Of a stretch of DNA of 64,000 nucleotides, positions 42,343-52,144 are shown piece after piece. Within the stretch, counting starts at the first letter, position 1. Each line of letters starts with the position of its first letter. This DNA is from Acinetobacter calcoaceticus (GTDB lineage Bacteria; Pseudomonadota; Gammaproteobacteria; Pseudomonadales; Moraxellaceae), in NCBI RefSeq assembly GCF_900520355.1, contig NZ_LS999521.1, positions 1,674,001-1,738,000 of the forward strand. Reading direction: 5' to 3'. The translations under genes and the position numbers were made by a program. The notes below the pieces were generated by a model, which had not been told where the DNA came from, did no database searches, and saw only the letters and a list, made by a program, of their open reading frames with translations.

Positions 42343-45198
42343 TTAGATTTCTTGTTCGGAGAGCTGACGTACAGCAGGGGCGCTATCACATTCTAGTGCA
42401 CGTTTTGCAAGCATTTGAGCTTGGCTGTAGTCAAGTGTACGAATTTGGGCTTTTACCAAAGGAATACTATTCGGAGACATGCTGAGCTCATCTACGCCTA
42501 ATCCCATAAGGATCGGTACAGCTTTTGGATCAGCTGCGAGTTCTCCGCATACACCCACCCATTTGCCATATTTATGTGCAGCTTTTACAGTATGATCAAT
42601 CAATTGCAAAATGCTTGGGTGGAGGCCATCTGCTTCAGCCGAGAGGATAGGGTGACCACGGTCAATAGCTAAAGTATATTGAGTTAAGTCATTTGTTCCT
42701 ATACTGAAAAAGTCCACTTCTTGAGCAAGAATAGGGGCAAGTAAGGCAGCAGAGGGAACTTCAATCATAATGCCAACTTCTAAATTGTCACATGGATGTA
42801 AAGTTTTAACCTCATCAAGAATTGCCTTTGCTGCACGCCATTCTTCTACACGACCAATCATTGGAAACATGATTCGTAAAGGGCGATCATCTGCGGCTTT
42901 AAGCAAAGCGGTAAGTTGTTGACGTAACAGCTCTGGCTGTCTTAGCGTCAAACGAATACCTCTTAGACCTAAAAATGGATTTTCTTCTTCAGCAATTGGA
43001 AGGTAAGGAAGTGGTTTGTCACCACCTACATCAAGAGTACGTACTACAAGTGGGCGACCAGCAAGGGCATCTAAGACAACACGGTAATCTGTTTCTTGGG
43101 CTGCCTCATTTGGGGCGCTGCTATGAGCCATAAAAACAAGCTCGGTTCTGAGTAGACCGATTGCTTCGGCGCCACATTCTACTGCGTGGGCTGTAGCTTG
43201 AACTTTTCCTAAATTGGCAGCAATTTCGATCTGGTGTTGATCTAGAGTAATCGAAGGTTCTTGACAGTGGCGTTCAGCTTCTTCACGAATTTTTTGTTGA
43301 AGCTCACGCTCCTGCTTTGCTTGTTCGATTTGCTGAGAATTAGGGTTTAATACAAAAGTTCCTGTATCTCCATTAATTAAAAGAGAACTCTTTTGTTCAA
43401 TATCTAATACTTGATCGCCAGCACCCACAATGGCAGGAATACCTAAAGCACGAGCAACAATAGCGCTATGGGCACTAGCACCGCCTACAGCTATCAAAAT
43501 ACCCGCTACACGATCTTTATTAAGGCGAGCCACATCACTTGGCCCCACATCATACATGATCAAGATATAAGGCTCTTTTGGCTCTTCGATAATAACTTCA
43601 CCACAGAGTTGAGCTAAAACCCGATCGCCAATATCACGTAAGTCTGTAGCTCGTTCAGCCAGTAAACGGTCTGGTAAAGCTGCTTGTTCTTTGGCTGCTG
43701 CTTCAATATGTTCATACCATGCAGCAGGGGCAGAAAGGTTTAAGTTAATCTTTTGATAAACACCATTAATGAGATCGGGGTCATCCAACATTTCCAGATG
43801 TGCTTGGAAGATTTGCTTAATTTCCGTAGCTTCAGATTTCGCAATCACTTGGTGAATATTGTTTTTAACTGCATGAAGTGCAATATCTAGTTTTTCTTTT
43901 TCTGCTTTAACACTTAAACCCATACGTTCATATTGATAAATCTTAGGTTTAATGACATGTACGGGGCCAAAAGCTAAGCCGCTTGAAGCTGGAATACCTG
44001 TATTTGCACTTAATGTTTTCGGCAGTGATTTTACTGTTTGAGACAATTGAGTTTCTTTGATATCTGGAGGCAGAATTGGTTCAACTTCCTCTCCTAAGCC
44101 TTGTTGCACGACCTGAATAACTTTATCTAAAGCTTCAACTGCATCTGTTTCTGGCTCGGCAATAAAACGTAAGGTCTGGCCGCGTTTACATCCTAAGGCT
44201 AATAAACGAGTCAAACTTTTAGCTGAAACAAAATTACCTTCATCTACTGCGACTTGAATATCGCCTTGAAAACTTTTTGTTAAGTTGACCAAATGAGTCG
44301 CTGGTCTAGCATGTAATCCATGTGCATTGGCTAATACAACTGAGCGATGAGGCCAATCTGGAATAACATCTGCACCAATAATTTTAGCAATTTCATTTGG
44401 TGTTTGTGTTTGATCTAGCTGAGCGACTTGTTCTGGATTAAATAAAATATCAATGAGTCGGTTAAATCTTTGACTATCTAACTGCTCATTGGCAGCAATA
44501 CAGACTAGCGTATTTAGTTTTTGCCCATCCAGATCTAGAGTATGGCGGGGCTTTACAATACTGATTGCAGGCTGTTGAACAAATTTACTGCTAGAAATAG
44601 ACCAGATTTGGTCTTGCAACTGGATAACTTGATCTGGCTCAAGTGAGCTTAGAAAACCACATTTTACGAAATTATGTTTTTTTAAAATTTGAGAGGCTGA
44701 CCACAACAAATCTTCAATATCTTGAGATTCAATTTCAGTTTGAATTAAATTTTCGTGCAGAGTTAAAGATAAAGGTTGAGCTTGTAAGAGTTCAATAATT
44801 TGCTCAGGTTGTGTCGCATTTTTTACCTGTTCACTGACATCTTGCATTAAAGCTCGAGTTAATATTTGTAGTACTTGTAAATGTTCATCAGATTTTGCTG
44901 CAATAACCACAGCTAAATAAATCGTGTTTTCCCCATCCCATATTATTCCTTCAGGAAAGTGAGCTAACCGAATACCTGTTTCTAAAATAAATTCACGAGA
45001 TTGCGGAGTGCCATGTGGAATTGCAATTCCTTGACCTAAATAGGTGGCGCTTTGCTGTTCGCGATTGATGAGTCCTGTTATATATTCAGGTGTAACTAAC
45101 CCATCTTTTACTAATATATCTACTAGACACTGTAATGCATGCTTTTTATCAACAGCATGTTGATTCATATGAATATGTCGAGGCTCGAGTGCTAGCAT
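42343..45198 (-). CDS. fruB: Fructose PTS phosphotransfer protein (EIIA-HPr-EI fusion)
   Basis: 951 residues. EIIA-Fru (~1-145) with phospho-His62 in GIAIPHGTP; a linker/degenerate domain (~150-275); HPr-like FPr (~285-370) with HGLHARPATHLV; and enzyme I (~395-945) with GGASAHSAIVARALGIPAIV and the PEP-binding NPFLGLRG and GVCGELAADP. All soluble PTS steps are in one chain, the usual arrangement in Acinetobacter and Pseudomonas. First gene of the fruBKA operon. Confidence 0.95.
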   Translation of the reverse strand: MLALEPRHIHMNQHAVDKKHALQCLVDILVKDGLVTPEYITGLINREQQSATYLGQGIAIPHGTPQSREFILETGIRLAHFPEGIIWDGENTIYLAVVIAAKSDEHLQVLQILTRALMQDVSEQVKNATQPEQIIELLQAQPLSLTLHENLIQTEIESQDIEDLLWSASQILKKHNFVKCGFLSSLEPDQVIQLQDQIWSISSSKFVQQPAISIVKPRHTLDLDGQKLNTLVCIAANEQLDSQRFNRLIDILFNPEQVAQLDQTQTPNEIAKIIGADVIPDWPHRSVVLANAHGLHARPATHLVNLTKSFQGDIQVAVDEGNFVSAKSLTRLLALGCKRGQTLRFIAEPETDAVEALDKVIQVVQQGLGEEVEPILPPDIKETQLSQTVKSLPKTLSANTGIPASSGLAFGPVHVIKPKIYQYERMGLSVKAEKEKLDIALHAVKNNIHQVIAKSEATEIKQIFQAHLEMLDDPDLINGVYQKINLNLSAPAAWYEHIEAAAKEQAALPDRLLAERATDLRDIGDRVLAQLCGEVIIEEPKEPYILIMYDVGPSDVARLNKDRVAGILIAVGGASAHSAIVARALGIPAIVGAGDQVLDIEQKSSLLINGDTGTFVLNPNSQQIEQAKQERELQQKIREEAERHCQEPSITLDQHQIEIAANLGKVQATAHAVECGAEAIGLLRTELVFMAHSSAPNEAAQETDYRVVLDALAGRPLVVRTLDVGGDKPLPYLPIAEEENPFLGLRGIRLTLRQPELLRQQLTALLKAADDRPLRIMFPMIGRVEEWRAAKAILDEVKTLHPCDNLEVGIMIEVPSAALLAPILAQEVDFFSIGTNDLTQYTLAIDRGHPILSAEADGLHPSILQLIDHTVKAAHKYGKWVGVCGELAADPKAVPILMGLGVDELSMSPNSIPLVKAQIRTLDYSQAQMLAKRALECDSAPAVRQLSEQEI

Positions 45199-45238
45199 AC
45201 TTATCCTTGAACAATTTCTTTGGTTTTAGCTAAAACAG

Positions 45239-45298
45239 AAAAAAAGAAGCTGTTTGTATTAAAATAGGTTAGTTTACCCGTTTTTAAACAACAGCTTC
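45239..45298 (-). promoter_or_regulatory. Terminator-like hairpin in the fruB leader
   Basis: Read on the minus strand: GAAGCTGTT, a 35-nt loop, AACAGCTTC, then T7. The 9-bp stem is perfect and ends 41 nt before the fruB start codon, with no gene in between that it could be ending. Suggests premature termination/attenuation of fruBKA or a short leader RNA. The ligand or factor is unknown. Confidence 0.55.
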
Positions 45299-45462
45299 AG
45301 ACAAATTACCATAGCAGAACTTTAAGGTTATATCGACGTATTTACGTAAAAAAATGCTTATTAAAAATACAAAGGAATCGCTACTTAATATATTTTAATT
45401 TGTTATGGTAACTATAAATTTAATAAAGTGATTTTATAAAAAAGAAGTATTAATAATAAAAA

Positions 45463-45492
45463 AAACCTCTACACCGGATTACGGGCATAGAG
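45463..45492 (-). terminator. Terminator of the alpha/beta-hydrolase gene
   Basis: On the minus strand: GCCTCTAtgCCCG ... CGG.gTAGAGG hairpin followed by T8. Confidence 0.75.
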
Positions 45493-45519
45493 GCAAAAAG
45501 TAAATGATAGAATTTAAAA

Positions 45520-46380
45520 TTAATATTGAATTTCTTGCTCTAAGAGTGACCACAGCTTTTGATGTGATTTTTTAAACATTAACATGTGTCCAATTGATTT
45601 ATAACCGAGTTTGATCGGGTTTAGTTCTAGCATTTTAGTAGGGGCATTCGGATATAAACTTAATAAATCCTCAACATTGTGTTGAGTGGCAATTTCATCG
45701 TCACTTGCCCAAATCGAAGTAATGGGGCAGACAATCTCAGTATGAAAGTCATGAAAGATAGTTTTACCAATGGCATTTTTTACATAGCCTGGGTTGCTAC
45801 AAAATTCTCTCCATTGTTGAGCAACTTTTTTAGGTAAGTTTTCACCCATTCCAATAAATTGAGTAGCGCCATAACCTTTTAAAGTATTAGAAATTGGAAA
45901 AATAACATTAAACATAACAGGGGCCAGAAACTTGGTTTTACCTTTAAGTCCTTTTACATTGCCAGTAGAGCCTGCTACCGCAACAACTTTTGCTACCTTA
46001 TGAAAATTAGGCACAATTCCTAATAATTGCCCACCGGCACTGTGGCCAAGCAGAGTAACTTGTTCTGCTTGTGTTTTTTCTAATAGGGCGTCAATTGCGC
46101 AAGGAATATCAAGCGTCCCCCAATCATTAATACTTGCCTCACTTTGCTTTAAAGGTCCATGCAATGAATCTCCAATTCCACGGAAATCAAAGCTTAATAC
46201 TTCATAACCTTGTTGGCTTAACCATGTAGCAAAAGAATGATAAAAATTTTTAGTAATGCCTGTGGCTGGGCAAATCAAAACAGGATTGGCCGATTTTTTT
46301 GTTTGAGCTGGATAAAATTGTGCAGCAAGTTGATAACCATCTTCGCAGGTCATCCAAAATGATTCAAAAGTGTTATCCAT
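45520..46380 (-). CDS. Alpha/beta-hydrolase
   Basis: 286 residues. PVLICPATGITKNFY strand-loop, nucleophile in LLGHSAGGQLLG, acid ASDDEIA and a C-terminal His in KSIGHMLMF. No signal peptide. Similar proteins are annotated as serine aminopeptidase/lysophospholipase-like; the true substrate is unknown. Single gene with its own terminator. Confidence 0.85.
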   Translation of the reverse strand: MDNTFESFWMTCEDGYQLAAQFYPAQTKKSANPVLICPATGITKNFYHSFATWLSQQGYEVLSFDFRGIGDSLHGPLKQSEASINDWGTLDIPCAIDALLEKTQAEQVTLLGHSAGGQLLGIVPNFHKVAKVVAVAGSTGNVKGLKGKTKFLAPVMFNVIFPISNTLKGYGATQFIGMGENLPKKVAQQWREFCSNPGYVKNAIGKTIFHDFHTEIVCPITSIWASDDEIATQHNVEDLLSLYPNAPTKMLELNPIKLGYKSIGHMLMFKKSHQKLWSLLEQEIQY

Positions 46381-46521
46381 AATATTACGTAATGATTAGC
46401 TTATTGATGACTTTAATTTACATGAGTTCTAAAATGATACTTGATTAAAGTGTGACTATAAAGTCAGGATTTATGCTATACAGCTCATTAAATTTTAATA
46501 AAACGAATAATGAGGAAAAAG

Positions 46522-46977
46522 ATGGATTTATCAAAAGCTGTACAGTTAGCGATTGTATTTAGTGGCATATTTTTATGGATAGGAATGTTCACAGGGGTGT
46601 GGAAATATTGGCAAATACGCCGTTCGGAATTGAGTCGTGCGCATTATTATGTCGATATTGCTCATCGAAGTAGCTTACTTTACGCAGCTGCTAGCTTAAT
46701 TCTTGCTGCACTAAGTTATTTTACTGTTTTAAATGAAAATATTACTTTGTGGTGTGTTCTAGCGAATGTCTTATTTTTTAGTTTTTCAATATTGGTTTAC
46801 ATCATACATGGATATTTGCAGGACACGACAAATCAATTCAAAACTCCACATCGATTAGGCAGATTTAACTTGCCTTCGTGGTTAATGTCTTTAATGATGG
46901 TGGCATTGATTATTACTGAATTATTAGCTACAGCTATTTTAGTTATGGGAGCAATTTTTTTATTTTTAGGTATATAA
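46522..46977 (+). CDS. Four-helix inner-membrane protein
   Basis: 151 residues from ATG 46522: GAGG at 46512-46515 fits this start, and an earlier in-frame ATG (46510) overlaps that site. Four transmembrane helices (VQLAIVFSGIFLWIGMFTGV; LLYAAASLILAALSYFTVL; LWCVLANVLFFSFSILVYII; LMSLMMVALIITELLATAIL). Family unknown. Confidence 0.65.
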   Translation: MDLSKAVQLAIVFSGIFLWIGMFTGVWKYWQIRRSELSRAHYYVDIAHRSSLLYAAASLILAALSYFTVLNENITLWCVLANVLFFSFSILVYIIHGYLQDTTNQFKTPHRLGRFNLPSWLMSLMMVALIITELLATAILVMGAIFLFLGI

Positions 46978-47006
46978 AAATGGATGATCACTCATCCATT
47001 TTTTAA
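46978..47006 (+). terminator. Terminator
   Basis: AAAAATGGATGA ... TCATCCATTTTTT with a short loop; serves the membrane-protein gene and probably the convergent gene. Confidence 0.85.
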
Positions 47007-47014
47007 TCTTGCAA

Positions 47015-47257
47015 TTATTGTTGACTAAGACGTCTTTTAGCTAACTTTCGCATTTTATGATCGACGAAAGCCCACAAACAAAATATGACAGAAACAACCA
47101 TCGCATACATAAAGTATTCGGGTTTTAAATTTCCTTTAATCATACCTTGAAACAGCAAAGTCAGCATAAGAGCAAGCGGTGTTACTCCATAAACAACTGA
47201 ATCTTTGCTGTTCAGAGTGTTAATGAAGACTTGTTTGTTGAAATGTAATGATAACAT
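47015..47257 (-). CDS. Small two-helix membrane protein
   Basis: 80 residues from ATG 47257, 7 nt after AAGGAGG (the ATG two codons upstream is too close to it). Two hydrophobic segments (VVYGVTPLALMLTLLFQGMI; YFMYAMVVSVIFCLWAFV) and a basic tail RKLAKRRLSQQ. Function unknown. Confidence 0.6.
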   Translation of the reverse strand: MLSLHFNKQVFINTLNSKDSVVYGVTPLALMLTLLFQGMIKGNLKPEYFMYAMVVSVIFCLWAFVDHKMRKLAKRRLSQQ

Positions 47258-47523
47258 CTCCATCCCTCCTTGTAGTTGTGCTAAAACCTAATGTTTTAGT
47301 CAAGAATAAGTTTTAAGCTTAATGTTTTACTGCTATTTTTAATTCAATTCAATAGAGAATAGCAATTTTTTTGAGCAGTTTTATAAAAACCTCTATATTT
47401 ATAAAAGCTTAAGGTATTAAAAAAGTAAATATTAAATATTTTTGTATGAAATACTTATTCTTTTAGGGAAGAGAAATTATTTAAGTGAAAAGTGTATTAA
47501 TTTCTCTTTCCTGTTAATTTATT

Positions 47524-47943
47524 TTAGCTATTTTGCTTTTTAAAAAAGGTATCAATCGCATGTTGAGCAATTTCTGCATCTTCAAAGGATTGAACACCAG
47601 ATACACCGATAGCACCTAAAATTTCACCGTCATGAATAATCGGTTTTCCACCTTCTAACATCCCTTGAGCGCTAGGCATACTTAAGAAACCAAGACGGCC
47701 ACTTTGCAAAAGTTCTTCATAAAATTTTGAAGGTCTACCTGATATTGATGAGCATTTTGCTTTTTCTAAGCATAAGTGTGATGATAAAGGAGAGGCGCCA
47801 TCTAAACGTTTCATGAGTAATAATGAGCTTGTTTCATCAACAATCGCAATGCTGACTTTAAAGTTGTGTTCAATAGCATATTTTTGAGCTTCTTCCATTA
47901 AAAACTCTGCATCTGCTAATGTTAAGTAATATTTAGTTTTCAT
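47524..47943 (-). CDS. GlcG/HbpS-family heme-binding-like protein (DUF336)
   Basis: 139 residues with the family pattern LTLADAEFLMEEAQKYA, VSIAIVDETSSLLLMKRLDGA and GGKPIIHDGEILGAIGVSG. Members bind heme or cofactors or accompany glycolate and diol metabolism; no such partner is adjacent here. Confidence 0.85.
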   Translation of the reverse strand: MKTKYYLTLADAEFLMEEAQKYAIEHNFKVSIAIVDETSSLLLMKRLDGASPLSSHLCLEKAKCSSISGRPSKFYEELLQSGRLGFLSMPSAQGMLEGGKPIIHDGEILGAIGVSGVQSFEDAEIAQHAIDTFFKKQNS

Positions 47944-48049
47944 TGTTGCTCTTCTTTCCTGAGTAAGCTAAAAATTATTTTAGTGTAATTTTACAGTAAA
48001 AATTGATTATATCTATTGTTTATTTGTCATTAAAAGCTAGTGTGGAAAT

Positions 48050-48082
48050 AAAATGCTGGCTGGGTAAACACAGCATTTTATT
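48050..48082 (-). terminator. Terminator of brnQ
   Basis: AAAATGCTG/CAGCATTTT stem with a 13-nt loop, about 50 nt beyond the brnQ stop. Confidence 0.7.
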
Positions 48083-48134
48083 CAATATATAAAATCATGT
48101 TTGGATAAAACTCGATTTCAAAAAAGCCACTAAA

Positions 48135-49436
48135 TTAAATGTTTTTGAATTTAACTTTGTCGATAATTACGGTAATTACAAGAACAACTAAAGATGGGAT
48201 CAACCAAGCTAAGTTTTGTTCATTTAGTGGTAAATGTTGTAGAAATTCAGGTAAATAATCACCAAAACCTGCAACTTTAAGACCATCAATAATGCCGAAA
48301 ATTAAAGCAATACTCGTTACTGAACCGACAATAAAAGAAGGTTTGTGCCAAAATTTCCAAAAGAAGCTCAGCATAATCACCACAATTGCAGGTGGATAGA
48401 TTGCACTTAAAACTGGTACTGATATAGCAATCAGTTTAGTTAATCCAAGATTAGAAATAATGAAAGAGAAACCAACTAAAATAAAGACTAAAAGCTTATA
48501 GGGTAATTTAGTTAATTGAGCAAAGTACTCACCACACGCACACGTTAATCCAATCGCTGTAACCATACATGCTAGAAAGATGAGGCCAGTTAAGAATAAT
48601 GAACCCATATTTCCAAAAGCATGCTGAACATATGCATGTAAAATTACTGCGCCATTTGCTGCATTTGGTGCTACTTCATGGCTACCTAAACCTAATTTGA
48701 ACAAGCTTAAATAGACTAAAGTAAGACCGGCACCCGAAATGAGACTGGCAATAATTGCATATTTGGTCACTAACTTTTTATCAGTTACACCGCGAGAGTA
48801 AATCGCTTGAATAATAACGATACCAAATACGAGTGCACCTAAGGTATCCATGGTGAGATAACCGTTTACGAAACCCTCTGAAACCGGAGACGCAACGTAT
48901 TGATTAATCGGTGCAGGAACGTAACCTGCAGGAATCATGACCGCCGCAATTCCTAAAATTGCTAAAGCGATAATTTTTAGCGGGGCAAGTACATGTCCTA
49001 CTGTATCCAAAAGCTTGTTTGGATAGAGTGAAACTACAGTTACAAATGAAAAATAGATTGCACTATAGATTAGAAGACTGCTACTTGAGGTTCCAAAATA
49101 AGAGGAAAAACCAATTTCATAAGAAACAGTAGCTGTACGTGGGGTCGCAAATAGAGGGCCGACCGATAAATAACAAACAACAGTTAAAATCAGACTTGCC
49201 ACCCGACCTAAGGGAGAACTAATAATTTCAATGGATCCCTGCATGCGAGAGAGTGCCATAATGGTAATTACAGGTAAGCCGACAGCCGTAATCAAAAAGC
49301 CTAGTGCAGCTAACCAGACATGTTCACCAGCTTGTTGAGCGACGATGGGAGGAAAGATAATATTGCCAGCACCAATAAAAAGGGCAAAGGTCATAAAACC
49401 TAAGGCAATAATATCTCCAGTGCGAAGATGTTGCAT
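48135..49436 (-). CDS. brnQ: Branched-chain amino acid carrier (LIVCS)
   Basis: 433 residues, 12 transmembrane helices, with FALFIGAGNIIFPPIVAQQAG and GPLFATPRTATVSYE typical of BrnQ. A sodium- or proton-coupled importer of leucine, isoleucine and valine. Single gene. Confidence 0.95.
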   Translation of the reverse strand: MQHLRTGDIIALGFMTFALFIGAGNIIFPPIVAQQAGEHVWLAALGFLITAVGLPVITIMALSRMQGSIEIISSPLGRVASLILTVVCYLSVGPLFATPRTATVSYEIGFSSYFGTSSSSLLIYSAIYFSFVTVVSLYPNKLLDTVGHVLAPLKIIALAILGIAAVMIPAGYVPAPINQYVASPVSEGFVNGYLTMDTLGALVFGIVIIQAIYSRGVTDKKLVTKYAIIASLISGAGLTLVYLSLFKLGLGSHEVAPNAANGAVILHAYVQHAFGNMGSLFLTGLIFLACMVTAIGLTCACGEYFAQLTKLPYKLLVFILVGFSFIISNLGLTKLIAISVPVLSAIYPPAIVVIMLSFFWKFWHKPSFIVGSVTSIALIFGIIDGLKVAGFGDYLPEFLQHLPLNEQNLAWLIPSLVVLVITVIIDKVKFKNI

Positions 49437-49790
49437 AAATTAAAAGTGAATAAAAAAGAAGGAATTTTAGAGCAAAAGTAATCATGTTCAAGCGCTAATT
49501 TATGTGAAAAAGCTTTTTTTCGGGTGGTTAAAACGATATCTGGTGATATAAGCATTTGTTTGGTTAAAGTATGTACTTGAAAAGCCATTAAAAGGACAAA
49601 AGAACTTCTTTTTAAGTTCTGACTTTTTATAAAAAATATGTAAGAATAAAAAGATAAATTTTTATTGTGAATGCTGAATGTTTAAGCATTTTAGGCTTTT
49701 GGTCTGACTTATATTCATCCTAAAATATTTTGAATTACCTTAGGTTTTTGTAGGGAAGGGCATGTTTCTTGTCTGCGAGGATAGAATTGA
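49437..49790. other. Divergent region between brnQ and map
   Basis: 354 bp. AGAACTT (49601-49607) and AAGTTCT (49614-49620) form a hairpin followed by GACTTTTT. A short frame that runs from here into brnQ on the minus strand has no support. Confidence 0.5.
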
Positions 49791-50585
49791 ATGAGAGCTT
49801 CTACTGTTACCATTAAAACTGAACAAGATCTGGAAAAATTAAGAGTTTCTGGACGCTTGGCGGCACAAGTTTTAGAAATGATAGGGGCCTATATTAAACC
49901 GGGCGTATCTACTGAATATTTAGATAACCTCTGTAATGACTATATTGTAAATAATTTAAAAGTTATTCCCGCTAATGTGGGATATCACGGTTTTACAAAA
50001 ACAATATGCACCTCAGTCAATGAAGTTGTTTGCCATGGAATACCATCGCCGAATAAAATCTTAAAAGATGGCGATATTATTAATATTGATGTCGCAATTA
50101 TTAAAGATGGTTATTTTGGTGATACGAGTCGCATGTATTTTGTGGGTAATGTAAATCCACAAGCGAAAAAACTTGTTGATACAACCTATGAAGCGATGGT
50201 TGCCGGTATTCATACCGTTAAGCCAGGCGCTACATTAGGCGATATTGGTTATGCTATTCAGTCGGTTGCTCACCGAGAAGGCTATAGTATTGTTCGAGAA
50301 TATTGTGGGCATGGGATTGGTAAGGTTTATCATGAACAACCCAATGTTCTACATTATGGACAGCGCGGACAAGGCTTGATATTAAAGAAAGGAATGGTCT
50401 TTACCATTGAGCCAATGGTGAATGCGGGTAGACCACAAGTGAAAGAGTTAAATGATGGCTGGACAGTCGTTACTCAAGATCTTTCGTTATCTGCTCAATG
50501 GGAACATATGGTTGCAGTAACAGATACTGGCTTTGAACTATTAACCCCATGGCCTGAAGGTGTGGGAAATTATCCTGCAATTTGA
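49791..50585 (+). CDS. map: Methionine aminopeptidase, type I
   Basis: 264 residues. Pita-bread fold with the five metal ligands in NIDVAIIKDGYFGDTSR (two Asp), YCGHGIGKVYHEQP (His), GMVFTIEPM (Glu) and WEHMVAVTDTG (Glu). Removes N-terminal Met from new proteins. Acinetobacter usually has a second, core map gene near the ribosomal genes, so this may be the accessory copy; that is not testable here. Confidence 0.93.
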   Translation: MRASTVTIKTEQDLEKLRVSGRLAAQVLEMIGAYIKPGVSTEYLDNLCNDYIVNNLKVIPANVGYHGFTKTICTSVNEVVCHGIPSPNKILKDGDIINIDVAIIKDGYFGDTSRMYFVGNVNPQAKKLVDTTYEAMVAGIHTVKPGATLGDIGYAIQSVAHREGYSIVREYCGHGIGKVYHEQPNVLHYGQRGQGLILKKGMVFTIEPMVNAGRPQVKELNDGWTVVTQDLSLSAQWEHMVAVTDTGFELLTPWPEGVGNYPAI

Positions 50586-50590
50586 AAAAT

Positions 50591-50628
50591 ATAAAAAAAA
50601 GTTCGATAAATTATCGAACTTTTTTATT
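50591..50628. terminator. Bidirectional terminator
   Basis: AAAAAGTTCGATAA/TTATCGAACTTTTT, perfect long stem with a 3-nt loop region, between map and the convergent LysR gene. Confidence 0.9.
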
Positions 50629-51528
50629 TTAATGCTCAGAAAGATGTTCTACTAAATAATCAATAAATACTCGAACAGCAGGTAGTAATCCTCGGCGTGA
50701 TGGATATACGGCATGTAATATTCCATGCGGTGCTTTCCAGTCCGGTAAGATTTGTAGAAGTTGCCCAGACTTCAGGAAATCTTCTGCTGCACTCTCTGGT
50801 AATAATGCGATACCACAGTTCTGACTAGCCAATTGAGCCAACATGTGTATATTTGTGCCCATTACAATAGGGCTGACTTTGACTTTTTTCTGTTGATTGT
50901 CAGGTCCATGCAAAATGAATTGTTGATCAAGATGATCTTCAGACAAACTTAAAATACGGTGCTCACTGAGCTGCTCTGGATTTTTTATATCTCCAAACTC
51001 ATTTAAATATGCCTGACTTGCGAATAAACTTTGTTCTATAAGGGCAAACTGTCTAAGAACTAAACTTGGATCATCATCAAGTTTTGAGCGAACTCGTAAA
51101 GCGATATCAATCCCTTCGTTAATGACATCCACTCGACGGTTACTCACCATAAGTTGCAAACGAATTTCTGGATATTTTTTTAAGAAAGCAGGTAGGATTT
51201 TTGGTAGTTGATTTTGAGCAATATCAACAGGCACACTAACTTTTACCACGCCTCTAGGTTGAATACTTAAATGATCAATTAAATCATGGGCAGCTTGTGC
51301 AGCATTCATCATGACTTGAGCATGTCTATAAATATCCATCCCAATATCTGTAACAGCAAAATGACGAGAACTACGCTGGATTAAACGAACCCCCAAGTTT
51401 TCTTCTAAACTGTACACGCGACGACTTAATTTTGATTTTGGTATATCCGTTACACGCTCAGCAGCACTAAAACCACCATGCTCAACAACAAGAGCAAAAC
51501 AATAAAAATCATCAAGATCAGTGAGCAT
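50629..51528 (-). CDS. LysR-family transcriptional regulator
   Basis: 299 residues: helix-turn-helix FALVVEHGGFSAAERVTDI PKSKLSRRVYSLEENLG region, then an effector-binding domain. The DNA-binding part is of the YhaJ/DmlR-like group that often controls nearby divergent quinone or redox genes; no divergent target gene is close by (the next gene is 245 bp away). Target unknown. Confidence 0.9.
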   Translation of the reverse strand: MLTDLDDFYCFALVVEHGGFSAAERVTDIPKSKLSRRVYSLEENLGVRLIQRSSRHFAVTDIGMDIYRHAQVMMNAAQAAHDLIDHLSIQPRGVVKVSVPVDIAQNQLPKILPAFLKKYPEIRLQLMVSNRRVDVINEGIDIALRVRSKLDDDPSLVLRQFALIEQSLFASQAYLNEFGDIKNPEQLSEHRILSLSEDHLDQQFILHGPDNQQKKVKVSPIVMGTNIHMLAQLASQNCGIALLPESAAEDFLKSGQLLQILPDWKAPHGILHAVYPSRRGLLPAVRVFIDYLVEHLSEH

Positions 51529-51773
51529 TAAAATATCCTATTTATGCAACAAATATGATTTTACATTATTATTTTTGCAACGATAATTCTTATACTAAAT
51601 TTTTTGTAAGTAGAGGATAAATTCATGATCTATTTAATAAAGATGTTTTTTGAAATGATATTGTAATTACGATGTAATTTTGATGTATGTATTTTAATTG
51701 AACTTGTGGCCTATCTATAGAACTATTAATCAATTTCTTCTACACTATAATTTTTCTTTACCCTTCAAATCTA

Positions 51774-52097
51774 ATGCCTTATCAATTAATAGAACTTTCA
51801 GATGCCTCTACAAATATTAAGTGTCCATTTTGCAAACAAGCGATAATTGACTGGGCACAAGAACAATATGTTCAGCCATGTGAGCACACTTTATTTATTG
51901 CTATGGATTTAGGATTCGAATTTGTCGCAGATCGATTTGAAGAGTGTATGAGTCAAAGCGTGGATGAGTTGCATGAAGACCCAAATATGAATATTTTTGA
52001 AGCTCTAACGACAACGGCTTATGAAAATCTAATTGTTTTAAAATCTGATTTAGGTGTGGAAGGTCTATTTCGCTATGTTGGCGTGAGTGATTTTTAA
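51774..52097 (+). CDS. Small cysteine-containing protein of unknown function
   Basis: 107 residues, acidic, with KCPFCKQAI near the N-terminus and a later CEH that together may bind zinc. The rest is helical (EDPNMNIFEALTTTAYENLI). No family recognised. Ends at a terminator shared with grxD. Confidence 0.6.
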   Translation: MPYQLIELSDASTNIKCPFCKQAIIDWAQEQYVQPCEHTLFIAMDLGFEFVADRFEECMSQSVDELHEDPNMNIFEALTTTAYENLIVLKSDLGVEGLFRYVGVSDF

Positions 52098-52107
52098 CGT
52101 TAAGAGC

Positions 52108-52142
52108 ATAAAAAAGCCAATCTATTGATTGGCTTTTTTATT
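52108..52142. terminator. Bidirectional terminator
   Basis: AAAAAAGCCAATC/GATTGGCTTTTTT with a short loop, between the small protein gene and the convergent glutaredoxin gene. Confidence 0.9.
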
Positions 52143-52144
52143 AT

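Larger units (their letters stand above)
45199..45519. other. fruB upstream region
   Basis: 321 bp with the leader hairpin (45239-45298) and, at the far side, the terminator of the hydrolase gene (45463-45492). No gene. Confidence 0.6.

Noticed and set aside
49400..49588. 62-codon minus-strand frame overlapping the brnQ start
   Set aside because: It overlaps the brnQ N-terminus in another frame and the upstream part lacks coding character.
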